Assembly (NCBI RefSeq): GCF_015752285.1
Contig: NZ_JADOUY010000004.1
Coordinates: 310,001 to 374,000 of the forward strand
Direction of reading: 5' to 3'
Length of the DNA: 64,000 nucleotides
Source of the DNA: Mycetocola_A sp015752285
GTDB taxonomy: Bacteria > Actinomycetota > Actinomycetes > Actinomycetales > Microbacteriaceae
This document shows positions 56,727-64,000 of this stretch, one piece after another; positions within the stretch are counted from its first letter, which is position 1, and each line of letters starts with the position of its first letter. A program made the position numbers and the translations under genes. The notes under the pieces were generated by a model, which was not told where the DNA came from, searched no databases, and worked only from the letters and a program-made list of their open reading frames with translations.

Positions 56727-57961
56727 AAATTGAGAAGGCCGACGTCATCGTCACGAGTCCCGACCGCAACTTCGTGACACTGAAGCTCACCACAGAAGAC
56801 GGCATCAGCGGCCTCGGAGACGCCACCCTCAACGGGCGCGAACTCGCAGTCGTCGCCTACCTGACGGAGCACGTCGTTCCGCTGCTCATCGGACGAGACG
56901 CACGCAACATCGAAGACACCTGGCAGTTCCTCTACCGCAGCGCATACTGGCGCAGGGGCCCGGTCACCATGGCTGCCATTGCCGCGGTCGACGTCGCGCT
57001 GTGGGACATCAAGGCGAAGGCAGCCGGCATGCCGCTGTACCAGTTGCTCGGCGGCGCCTCACGCACCGGGCTGATGGCGTACGGGCACGCATCGGGCAAG
57101 TCGCTTCCCGAACTCTTCGACAGTGTGCGCGAGCACCAGGAGCAGGGATACAAGTCGATCCGGATCCAGACCGGTGTTCCTGGCCTCAAATCCATCTATG
57201 GCATCGCCTCCAACGCCACGTTCGAAGCGAACGCGGGCGTTCGATACGACCACGAGCCCGCCCAGCGCGGTGCGCTCCCCGCCGAGGAGGACTGGGACAC
57301 GCGCAGCTATCTTCGTCATGTGCCCACGGTGTTCGAGGCTGTGCGAAACGAGTTCGGCCCCGAGATCCCCCTGCTCCATGACGGTCACCACCGGATGACG
57401 CCGATCCAGGCGGCGAAGCTCGGCAAATCGCTCGAGCCGTACGATCTGTTCTGGCTCGAGGATTGCACCCCGGCCGAGAACCCTGAGGCTCTGCGACTGG
57501 TTCGACAGCACACCACGACGCCGCTCGCCATCGGTGAGATCTTCAACACCGTCTGGGATTACCAGCAGATCATCCGTGAGCAGCTCATCGACTACGTGCG
57601 CAGTGCGGTCACCCACACCGGTGGCATCTCACACCTTCGGAAGGTGCTCGATTACGCCTCCCAGTACCAGATCAAGTCAGGTATGCATGGTCCGACAGAC
57701 ATCTCCCCGGTCGGTATGGCCGCCGCGATGCACCTCGGCATGGCGATCCACAACTTCGGGATCCAGGAATACATGCAGCACGGCGACAAGACCAATGCTG
57801 TCTTCGAGCAGTCCTTCACCTGGAATGACGGAATGCTGCACCCGGGCAACAAGCCGGGTCTCGGCGTCGAGCTCAACGTCGACGAGGCCGGAAAGTACCC
57901 GTACGAGACGGCATACCTGCCGTACAACCGTCTCGCAGACGGCACCGTTCACGACTGGTGA
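56723..57961 (+). CDS. manD: D-mannonate dehydratase (enolase superfamily, ManD/RspA)
   Basis: A 412-residue enzyme dehydrating D-mannonate to 2-keto-3-deoxygluconate. Metal ligands lie in LLHDGHHRMT, FWLEDCTPAEN and AIGEIFNTVW. The N-terminal cap has GISGLGDATLNGRELAVVAY, and a NKPGLGVELNVDEA segment lies near the end, as in ManD. Its place after uxaC and uxuB supports real mannonate activity. It overlaps uxuB by four bases (ATGA). Confidence 0.93.
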   Translation: MKIEKADVIVTSPDRNFVTLKLTTEDGISGLGDATLNGRELAVVAYLTEHVVPLLIGRDARNIEDTWQFLYRSAYWRRGPVTMAAIAAVDVALWDIKAKAAGMPLYQLLGGASRTGLMAYGHASGKSLPELFDSVREHQEQGYKSIRIQTGVPGLKSIYGIASNATFEANAGVRYDHEPAQRGALPAEEDWDTRSYLRHVPTVFEAVRNEFGPEIPLLHDGHHRMTPIQAAKLGKSLEPYDLFWLEDCTPAENPEALRLVRQHTTTPLAIGEIFNTVWDYQQIIREQLIDYVRSAVTHTGGISHLRKVLDYASQYQIKSGMHGPTDISPVGMAAAMHLGMAIHNFGIQEYMQHGDKTNAVFEQSFTWNDGMLHPGNKPGLGVELNVDEAGKYPYETAYLPYNRLADGTVHDW

Positions 57962-57977
57962 CTGGAAGAATCGACGC

Positions 57978-58529
57978 ATGACCATCGACACCGACAACCG
58001 AGCATCCTCCGGTGCCCAGATCATCGTGATGGGGGTCTCCGGTTCAGGCAAGAGCACGATCGGGGCCCTCATCGCCGGTGCACTCGGGGTTCCGTTCGTC
58101 GACGGCGATGCGCTGCACCCGCAGTCGAACGTCGAAAAGATGGCCGGAGGCACCCCGTTGGACGACGACGACCGCTGGCCCTGGCTGGCCACGGTCGGGT
58201 CGACGCTGGCGGATGCCGGGCGCGATGGTGGCGGCATGGTGATCGCCTGTTCCGCACTGCGCCGGGCGTACCGAGACGCCATTCTGCAGAACGCGCCCGC
58301 GACCCGGTTCGTGCACCTGTCGGGATCCCGGGAGGTACTGGCATCCCGCCTCGAGGGTCGGAGCGACCATTTCATGCCGCCGAGCCTTCTCGATTCGCAG
58401 TTTGCGGCCCTCGAGCCTCTCGCACCGGACGAACCCGGCATCGTGGTCGATATCGACCAGTCGGTCCCGGACATCGTCGCGGAGGCTGCGCGTGCCGCCT
58501 CCGCTGGAGGTTGCGCCACGTCAGCGTGA
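57978..58529 (+). CDS. gntK: Gluconokinase (GntK-like), copy 1
   Basis: A 183-residue P-loop kinase. Walker A GVSGSGKST is at about 19-27, then VDGDALHPQSNVEKMAGGTP and VHLSGSREVLASRLEGRSDH, with MPPSLLDSQFAALEPL. It phosphorylates D-gluconate to 6-phosphogluconate. It is the last gene of the glucuronate operon, 16 bases after manD, where a 2-keto-3-deoxygluconate kinase might be expected. It is about half identical by eye to the second copy at 58673. Confidence 0.9.
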   Translation: MTIDTDNRASSGAQIIVMGVSGSGKSTIGALIAGALGVPFVDGDALHPQSNVEKMAGGTPLDDDDRWPWLATVGSTLADAGRDGGGMVIACSALRRAYRDAILQNAPATRFVHLSGSREVLASRLEGRSDHFMPPSLLDSQFAALEPLAPDEPGIVVDIDQSVPDIVAEAARAASAGGCATSA

Positions 58530-58596
58530 CCGAACTCTCCGCGCCAGAAGCCGATCGATTTGACTCCGATCGGACGGCTGGTAGGGTCGCTATTTG

Positions 58597-58607
58597 AAAT
58601 CTGATTT
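58597..58607. promoter_or_regulatory. Candidate GntR operator upstream of the gluconate operon
   Basis: AAATC-T-GATTT is a perfect AT-rich palindrome in otherwise GC-rich DNA, 66 bases before the gene at 58673. The surrounding 143 bases are the only AT-rich gap in this region and probably hold the promoter. The GntR protein encoded at 62460 is the likely ligand, by proximity only. Confidence 0.4.
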
Positions 58608-58672
58608 ATTGGCTCATCTTGCTGCTGTAATCGGATGTAATGGAGCGTCCACCCTGTCAGCCCGGAGAGTTC

Positions 58673-59188
58673 ATGAGTTCATCCAGCACGCCCCCGATCA
58701 TCGTGATGGGGGTGCAGGGTTCCGGCAAGTCCACGATCGGCCGCGAGCTCGCTGCCGTCATCGGCGCGACGTTCATCGACGGTGATGACCTGCACAGCGC
58801 CGAGGCTAAAGCCACGATGGCCGCAGGCACCGCCCTCACAGACGACGATCGCGCGCCCTGGCTCGCGCGTGTCGCGCAGGCAGCAAGCGACGCGCGTTCC
58901 CGCGGCGAACTCGTCGTGCTCGCCTGTTCCGCGCTCAAGCGTCGTTACCGCGACAGCATGCGCGAGGTCGAGCCGAGCCTGGTCTTCGTGCACCTGTCCG
59001 GACGACAGGACCTCGTGGCCGACCGGCTCTCAGCGCGCAACCACGAATACATGCCGACCACCCTTCTCGACTCGCAGTTCGCGACTCTCGAGCCACTCGC
59101 CTCCGACGAGGCCGGTCTGTCGGTCGACGTCACCGCAGCCCCGGACGAGATCGTCCGGCTGATCCTGAAAGAGATTGAACAACGATGA
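58673..59188 (+). CDS. Gluconokinase (GntK-like), copy 2
   Basis: A 171-residue P-loop kinase from ATG 58673 with CGGAGAG upstream. Walker A is GVQGSGKST, followed by FIDGDDLHSAEAKATMAAGT, VFVHLSGRQDLVADRLSARN and MPTTLLDSQFATLEPL. It opens the gluconate/idonate operon and overlaps gntP by four bases. The substrate loop differs from copy 1 (HSAEAKATM against HPQSNVEKM), which may reflect a different substrate. Confidence 0.9.
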   Translation: MSSSSTPPIIVMGVQGSGKSTIGRELAAVIGATFIDGDDLHSAEAKATMAAGTALTDDDRAPWLARVAQAASDARSRGELVVLACSALKRRYRDSMREVEPSLVFVHLSGRQDLVADRLSARNHEYMPTTLLDSQFATLEPLASDEAGLSVDVTAAPDEIVRLILKEIEQR

Positions 59189-60585
59189 CCGATCTTGAAT
59201 TGAACTGGGTTCTCTCAGCTCCCGCCCTCCTGGGGATCGCCGCGCTGGGCATCGCCCTGCTGCTTGTCCTCATCATGAAGTTCAAGATCCACGCCTTCCT
59301 CGCGTTGATCATGGTCAGCCTGCTGACCGCCGTTGCGACCGGCATCCCGACCGCGTCCCTGGTCCCGACCCTGCTGACCGGTTTCGGTGGAACCCTCGGC
59401 AGCGTCGCGCTCCTCGTCGGCCTCGGAGCGATGCTCGGGCGGATGCTCGAAACCAGCGGTGGAGCCCAGGTCCTCACCGACGCGCTGATCCGGAAGTTCG
59501 GGGAGAAGCGTGCACCGCTCGCCCTCGCCATCGCCTCACTCATGTTCGGGTTCCCGATCTTCTTCGACGCCGGACTCGTCGTCATGCTGCCGATCATCTT
59601 CGCGGTCGCGCGCCGTCTCGGTGGTTCGTTCCTGATGTACGCATTCCCCTCTGCTGTGGCTTTCTCGGTCATGCACATCTTCGTTCCCCCGCACCCCGGT
59701 CCCGTCGCGGCGACCGGTCTGCTCGGCGCAGACGTCGGACTCGTACTCATCTTCGGTCTCGTCGTTGCCCTCCCGACCTGGTACCTCGTCGGTCACCTGT
59801 TCGGCGGATACGTCGGGCGCAAGTACAACCTTCCTGTGCCCTCGATCCTTCGCGGTTCGAACGGCGACTTCACCGAATTCGAATCTTCGCCGAAGCTCCG
59901 GACGATCCTGTTCCTCCTCCTGCTTCCTCTCGGACTCATCTTCCTCAACACCGGCCTGAACATGCTCGCGACCGCCGGCGTCGTGTCGCTCGACGACACC
60001 TGGGTCCAGATCCTCCGCGCTCTGGGTGAAACCCCCGTCGCCCTTCTCATCACCGTCGTGTTCGCCATGTGGCTGCTCGGCTGGGCGAAGAACAAGTCGG
60101 GCAACCTCGTCGAGTCAGTCGTCGACAGTGCACTCGGCCCGGTGTGCGCGATCATCCTCATCACTGGTGCCGGTGGAATGTACGGCGGCGTGCTCCGCCA
60201 GAGCGGGATCGGGGATGCCATCGCAGCCTCGCTCAACGCGATCGGACTGCCTGTCATCGTTGCGGGCTTCGTGATCGCTGCGATCGTGCGTCTGGCGCAG
60301 GGCTCGGCAACCGTCGCCCTGACCACCGCCGCCGCGCTCCTGCAGCCCGTCGTGATGGGCAACCCCGACTACAACCCGGTGCAGCTCGTCGCCATCGTGC
60401 TCAGCCTCGCAGCCGGATCGGTGTTCGCCGGCCACGTCAACGACTCCGGCTTCTGGCTGGTCAGCCGCTTCTTCGAGATGGACGCGAAGACCACACTGAA
60501 GACCTGGACGGTTGGCCAGGCCCTCATCGCTGTGATCGGTTTCGTCTTCGCACTGGCGATCTTCGTCATCGCCGGGGCTCTCTAG
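59185..60585 (+). CDS. Gluconate:H+ symporter (GntP family)
   Basis: A 466-residue transporter with about twelve to fourteen helices. Family segments are FGFPIFFDAGLVVMLPIIFA, VPPHPGPVAATGLLGADVGL and AGSVFAGHVNDSGFWLVSRF. It imports gluconate or related aldonates with protons. Its start overlaps the upstream kinase stop (ATGA), which links uptake with phosphorylation. Confidence 0.93.
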   Translation: MTDLELNWVLSAPALLGIAALGIALLLVLIMKFKIHAFLALIMVSLLTAVATGIPTASLVPTLLTGFGGTLGSVALLVGLGAMLGRMLETSGGAQVLTDALIRKFGEKRAPLALAIASLMFGFPIFFDAGLVVMLPIIFAVARRLGGSFLMYAFPSAVAFSVMHIFVPPHPGPVAATGLLGADVGLVLIFGLVVALPTWYLVGHLFGGYVGRKYNLPVPSILRGSNGDFTEFESSPKLRTILFLLLLPLGLIFLNTGLNMLATAGVVSLDDTWVQILRALGETPVALLITVVFAMWLLGWAKNKSGNLVESVVDSALGPVCAIILITGAGGMYGGVLRQSGIGDAIAASLNAIGLPVIVAGFVIAAIVRLAQGSATVALTTAAALLQPVVMGNPDYNPVQLVAIVLSLAAGSVFAGHVNDSGFWLVSRFFEMDAKTTLKTWTVGQALIAVIGFVFALAIFVIAGAL

Positions 60586-60595
60586 GTCCAACGAA

Positions 60596-60618
60596 GGGGC
60601 GGCCGGTCCGGTCGCCCC
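60596..60618 (+). repeat. Hairpin between gntP and the reductase gene
   Basis: GGGGCG (60596-60601) pairs with CGCCCC (60613-60618), with an inner CCGG/CCGG stem. It lies 10 bases after gntP and could act as a partial terminator or stabiliser within the operon. Confidence 0.55.
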
Positions 60619-60639
60619 AGACACGAAAGGCTGTGCCCT

Positions 60640-61413
60640 GTGGCATCCTCACTCTTCGACCTCACCGGCAGGGTCGCCCTCATCAGCGGTTCGAGCAGGG
60701 GGATCGGGTCGACCATCGCGCGCGGTCTTGCCGAAGCCGGAGCGATCGTCGTGCTCAACGGGCTCGACCCTGATCGACTCGAAGCGACCCGGTCCGCGTT
60801 CGCCACCGAGTTCGGTGCCGGGAACGTGTTCGCCCGTGCCTTCGACGTCACCGACGCCGATGCGGCTGCAGCAGGGATCGACTGGGTCGAGTCCGAAGTC
60901 GGACCCCTGCGGATCCTCGTCAACAACGCAGGCGTCCAGCACCGGGTTCCGATGCTCGATCTCGACGTCGCCGACTGGGATCGCGTTCTCGCCACCAACC
61001 TGACCAGCGCCTTCCTCCTCGGCCGGGAAGCCGCTCGTCGGATGATCCCGCGTGGCCTGGGCAAGATCATCAACGTGGCGTCGGTCCAGGCGGACCTTGC
61101 CCGACCGACGATCGCGCCATACACGGCGTCGAAGGGCGGGGTGCGCAACCTGACCCGCGCGATGACCGCCGAGTGGGCGGGCAGTGGACTGCAGATCAAC
61201 GCGATCGCACCCGGCTACATCCACACCGAGATGACCCAGAACCTCGTCGATGATGAGGCCTTCAACTCGTGGATTCTCGGCCGTACCCCCGCTTCCCGTT
61301 GGGGCACGACAGCAGACCTCGTCGGGCCGGCCGTCTGGCTGGCGGGCGACGGATCAGACTTCGTCAACGGACAGGTCGTCTTCATCGACGGCGGTATGAC
61401 CGTTGTCGTTTAG
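60640..61413 (+). CDS. SDR-family 5-keto-D-gluconate reductase (gluconate 5-dehydrogenase-like)
   Basis: A 257-residue short-chain dehydrogenase. The nucleotide motif is ALISGSSRGIGSTIARGLAE, NNAG is present in LVNNAGVQHR, and the catalytic Ser and Tyr-x3-Lys are in VASVQADLARPTIAPYTASK. GTG 60640 follows AAAGG. Beside an idonate dehydrogenase and a gluconate permease, it most likely corresponds to IdnO, interconverting 5-ketogluconate and gluconate. Confidence 0.88.
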   Translation: MASSLFDLTGRVALISGSSRGIGSTIARGLAEAGAIVVLNGLDPDRLEATRSAFATEFGAGNVFARAFDVTDADAAAAGIDWVESEVGPLRILVNNAGVQHRVPMLDLDVADWDRVLATNLTSAFLLGREAARRMIPRGLGKIINVASVQADLARPTIAPYTASKGGVRNLTRAMTAEWAGSGLQINAIAPGYIHTEMTQNLVDDEAFNSWILGRTPASRWGTTADLVGPAVWLAGDGSDFVNGQVVFIDGGMTVVV

Positions 61414-61423
61414 GGAGAATTCC

Positions 61424-62467
61424 ATGAACCTGCCCGAGAGCACCCCGGCCGTCGTCGCCCACGCCGCTGGCGACCTCCGTATCGACGAGATCGCCGTCCG
61501 GCCGCCGACCACGGGTGAAGCACTCGTCGAGATCGCCTTCGGAGGTATCTGCGGGTCCGACCTCCACTACTGGACCCACGGCGCCGCGGGGGAATCGATC
61601 CTGCGTGCCCCGATGATCCTCGGCCACGAGGTCGTCGGGACGGTCGTCGCCGCGGCGGAAGATGGCAGTGGCCCGGCGGTCGGGACCCGGGTCGCCGTTC
61701 ACCCCGCGACTCCCGGTGACGGAGACGGCTCCCGGTACCCGGCAGACCGGCCGAACCTCTCACCCGGTTGCACCTATCTGGGAAGTGCGGCACGGTTTCC
61801 GCACACCGACGGCGCCTTCGCCCGATTCGTCAGCCTCCCCAGCCGGATGCTCCGCCCGCTGCCAGACGGACTGTCACTGCGGGATGCCGCGATCGCCGAA
61901 CCGGCGGCCGTCGCCTGGCACGCCGTCGCCCGGGCAGGAGACCTCGCCGGCAAGCGCGTCCTGGTCATCGGCGCAGGCCCGATCGGTTCGCTCGTCGTTG
62001 CCGTCGCCCGGCGGGCCGGAGCCGGCGAGATCATCGCGACGGACGTCCATGACTTTCCCCGCGACAACGCCACTCGACTGGGTGCAGACCGCACACTCGA
62101 CGCCGGAGACGCTGACGCGATCGCCGCGGTCCAGGCCGACGTCGTCATCGAATCCTCCGGCAGCGCCCGCGGCCTCGCGTCAGGCATCCGTGGAGCCGCC
62201 CGGGGAGGTCGCGTCGTGATGGTCGGATTGCTTCCGGCGGGCGAGCAGCCGGCCTTGCTCTCGCTGGCCATCACCCGCGAACTCGAACTCGTCGGCTCGT
62301 TCCGCTTCAACGATGAGATCGACGAGGTGCTTGACGCGCTCGCCGACGGGTCGCTGGTGACCGGGCCCGTCGTCACCCACGAATACGACGTCGCCGATGC
62401 GTTGACGGCGTTCGACATGGCCAGGAACGCGGCCGTATCCGGGAAGGTCCTGCTGCGCTTCAGCTGA
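61424..62467 (+). CDS. L-idonate 5-dehydrogenase-like zinc alcohol dehydrogenase
   Basis: A 347-residue MDR dehydrogenase from ATG 61424 (AGGGAGA upstream). Catalytic-zinc residues are in GGICGSDLHYW and LGHEVVG; the NAD loop is VLVIGAGPIGSLVVAVARRA. The segment YLGSAARFPHTDGAFARFV closely matches IdnD. The four-cysteine structural-zinc lobe is absent. It would oxidise L-idonate to 5-ketogluconate for the reductase encoded upstream. Confidence 0.88.
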   Translation: MNLPESTPAVVAHAAGDLRIDEIAVRPPTTGEALVEIAFGGICGSDLHYWTHGAAGESILRAPMILGHEVVGTVVAAAEDGSGPAVGTRVAVHPATPGDGDGSRYPADRPNLSPGCTYLGSAARFPHTDGAFARFVSLPSRMLRPLPDGLSLRDAAIAEPAAVAWHAVARAGDLAGKRVLVIGAGPIGSLVVAVARRAGAGEIIATDVHDFPRDNATRLGADRTLDAGDADAIAAVQADVVIESSGSARGLASGIRGAARGGRVVMVGLLPAGEQPALLSLAITRELELVGSFRFNDEIDEVLDALADGSLVTGPVVTHEYDVADALTAFDMARNAAVSGKVLLRFS

Positions 62468-63194
62468 TCGCGGGGGAGCGGCCGGGGTAGACCCGGTCTT
62501 CATCGGCCCAGACACCCTCGACCTCGGCGATGGTGCGGCGCATGATGTCATCCATGGCCTGGCGGGCTGCTGCCGGCCTGCGTCCCTGGATGGCGTCAGC
62601 GACGTCCACATGCAGCTGAAGTGCCTCCTCGTGCGGGTGCGACGGCATGAGACCTGATCGGGTGCGACCGGTCAGGATCTCGCCGATCATGCCGTCAAGT
62701 TGTGCGAACAGTTCGTTCCCTGATGCGGCGAGGACGAGGGAGTGAAAGCGGATGTCGAGGGCGAGGAACGAATCCAGGTCGCCGGAGCGGCCGATCGTAC
62801 GCAGCTGGGCCGCGACAGACAGGAGCTCGGCCGAGAGATCGTCTGGAGCATGGGTCGCCGCCAGCTCTGCCGCAGCCGGTTCGACCGCAGACCGCAGTTC
62901 GGTGAGCGAACGGAACTGGGTGCCCTTGCCGTCCGACGCAAGTCGCCACCGGATGATCGACGGATCGAGGAGATTCCAGCGGGTCAGGGGAAGCACCCGG
63001 ACGCCGACGCGCTTCACGCTCTCGACGAGTCCGAGGGACTGGAGGACCCGGACAGCCTCCCGGACGACCGACCGCGAGACATCGAGTTCGGTCTCGATCT
63101 TCTCGGCGTGCATCGTGTGGCCCGCAGCGAGTTCGCCGGAAACAATGCGTCTGCCCAGGCTGTCGATGACCAGGCTGTGCAGGCGGGAACTCAT
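62460..63194 (-). CDS. FadR-type GntR transcriptional regulator
   Basis: A 244-residue regulator. The winged helix is in GRRIVSGELAAGHTMHAEKI, then ETELDVSRSVVREAVRVLQS. An all-helical FCD effector domain follows (LRSAVEPAAAELAATHAPDD). Its 3' end overlaps the convergent idonate dehydrogenase gene by eight bases. It probably represses the gluconate/idonate operon and is released by a sugar acid. Confidence 0.92.
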   Translation of the reverse strand: MSSRLHSLVIDSLGRRIVSGELAAGHTMHAEKIETELDVSRSVVREAVRVLQSLGLVESVKRVGVRVLPLTRWNLLDPSIIRWRLASDGKGTQFRSLTELRSAVEPAAAELAATHAPDDLSAELLSVAAQLRTIGRSGDLDSFLALDIRFHSLVLAASGNELFAQLDGMIGEILTGRTRSGLMPSHPHEEALQLHVDVADAIQGRRPAAARQAMDDIMRRTIAEVEGVWADEDRVYPGRSPAIS

Positions 63195-63271
63195 TGCTCA
63201 ACAATAGCCAGCCGATGGCGCCGTGCGGGGTCCCGACAGGCCGGAGTCCCGCTGCAGCGTCAGACGTACGG

Positions 63272-63277
63272 TAGACT
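63272..63277 (+). promoter_or_regulatory. Possible -10 element for rplY
   Basis: TAGACT within GGTAGACTGGG resembles actinobacterial -10 elements, but no good -35 lies 17 bases upstream. If used, it gives a leader of about 225 bases. The 314-base gap 63195-63508 otherwise holds only short inverted segments such as GGAGCGCGCTCC (63454-63465) and no gene. Confidence 0.35.
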
Positions 63278-63508
63278 GGGCGACTGAACTTCGGCGAGGG
63301 ATGCTGCACGTGCGTCGTGCAGTGCGGCATCCGTTATCGACGCGGTGGGCGAGGCATCCGGGATTTTCTTCCTGAACACGGCTTTTCCTCACGCTGACAT
63401 GCGTTCGAGTTGACATGGAGTCCGGTTCGCCCCGGGCTCCTCCCCGACCATCCGGAGCGCGCTCCGGTTCACGCGATACTGAGCCCCAGGCTCACCCAAG
63501 GAGACACC

Positions 63509-64000
63509 ATGGCTGACGACAACAAAGTAGTCGCAGAAACCCGCACCTCGTTCGGCAAGGGCGCTGCCCGCAAGCTGCGCGCCGCTGGCAAGATCCCGGC
63601 CGTCATGTACGGTCGTGGCACCGAGCCGAAGCACGTCGCCCTTCCGGCGCACCAGATCGGCCTCATCATCCGTAAGTCGAACGCGGTGCTCGAGCTCGAC
63701 ATCGACGGCGTCGAAAGCCTCGCGCTCGTCAAGGACGTTCAGAAGGACCCTGTGCTCCGCATCATCGAGCACCTCGACCTCATCGTCGTCATCAAGGGTG
63801 AGAAGGTCACCGTCGACATCCCCGTGCACCTCGAGGGCGAGTCCTCTCCTGGCACGGTGCACTACGTCGACGCCACGACGCTGTCGATCGAGGCGGAAGC
63901 CACCCACATCCCCGAGTACGTCGTCGTGTCGATCGAGGGTCTCGAAGCCGGCGCCCAGGTTCTCGCGAAGGACGTCGCACTGCCCACCGGCTCCACCCTG
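63509..64000 (+). CDS. rplY: 50S ribosomal protein L25/general stress protein Ctc, 5' part
   Basis: The gene runs off the window after 164 codons. The start (VVAETRTSFGKGAARKLRAA followed by GKIPAVMYG) is the 5S-rRNA-binding L25 domain. From about residue 95 the TL5/Ctc C-terminal domain begins (VDIPVHLEGESSPGTV). ATG 63509 has AAGGAGA upstream. In other actinobacteria this gene follows glmU-prs directly. Confidence 0.95.
   Translation, partial: MADDNKVVAETRTSFGKGAARKLRAAGKIPAVMYGRGTEPKHVALPAHQIGLIIRKSNAVLELDIDGVESLALVKDVQKDPVLRIIEHLDLIVVIKGEKVTVDIPVHLEGESSPGTVHYVDATTLSIEAEATHIPEYVVVSIEGLEAGAQVLAKDVALPTGSTL

Overview
The window is high-GC DNA (by eye about two-thirds G+C) that reads as the chromosome of a Gram-positive actinobacterium, most likely a member of the Microbacteriaceae. 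The evidence is the gene order rsmI, metG, tatD, rsmA, ispE, ABC-F, tRNA-Gln, glmU, prs and rplY, the lipoprotein signals, the frequent 4-base ATGA or GTGA gene overlaps, and the leaderless-looking promoters. No integrase, transposase, phage gene, CRISPR array or rRNA was seen.

Layout. 1-4704: the tail of a molybdopterin (sulfite-oxidase-like) oxidoreductase, an orphan BtrH-like protein and a complete polar amino-acid ABC importer. 4701-8546: the large helicase HrpA on the minus strand. 8640-11350: a four-gene operon of a membrane protein, a winged-helix regulator and an ABC-2 exporter, starting from an apparently leaderless, self-controlled promoter. 11409-23603: housekeeping and redox genes (aldo/keto reductase, DUF1684, FMN reductase, YyaL-type protein, rhodanese, serine dehydratase, MetY with a CoA-binding partner, a YeiH transporter, protein O-mannosyltransferase, RsmI). 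23709-29944: the conserved block metG, tatD, rsmA, ispE, ABC-F.

30007-42328 is accessory: cold-shock protein, fatty-acid desaturase, an arabino-oligosaccharide importer with a GH51 arabinofuranosidase, the methionine importer metQNI, a BCCT osmolyte transporter and a MarR regulator. 42407-45013 returns to the backbone (tRNA-Gln, glmU, prs). A further accessory block of about 18 kb then separates prs from rplY, which starts at 63509. It holds 6-phosphogluconate dehydrogenase, a D-glucuronate pathway (uxaC, uxuB, manD) with a LacI regulator, and a gluconate/idonate pathway (two gluconokinases, a GntP permease, a 5-ketogluconate-type reductase, an idonate dehydrogenase and a GntR regulator). Idonate and gluconate would run through 6-phosphogluconate to GndA and the pentose phosphate pathway.

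The most unusual part is 48202-53803. A GH3 glycosidase, a Gfo/Idh/MocA oxidoreductase, an oligopeptide-type ABC ATPase and a sugar-phosphate isomerase all look truncated, internally deleted or frameshifted, while their neighbours are intact. A shared 15-base operator links this decaying region to the intact uxaC operon. I did not find a convincing wholly new system. The best leads are the decaying glucuronide locus and its operator, the leaderless self-regulated exporter operon, the orphan BtrH-like protein that lacks its expected cysteine, and an over-represented CGGATGCC octamer.
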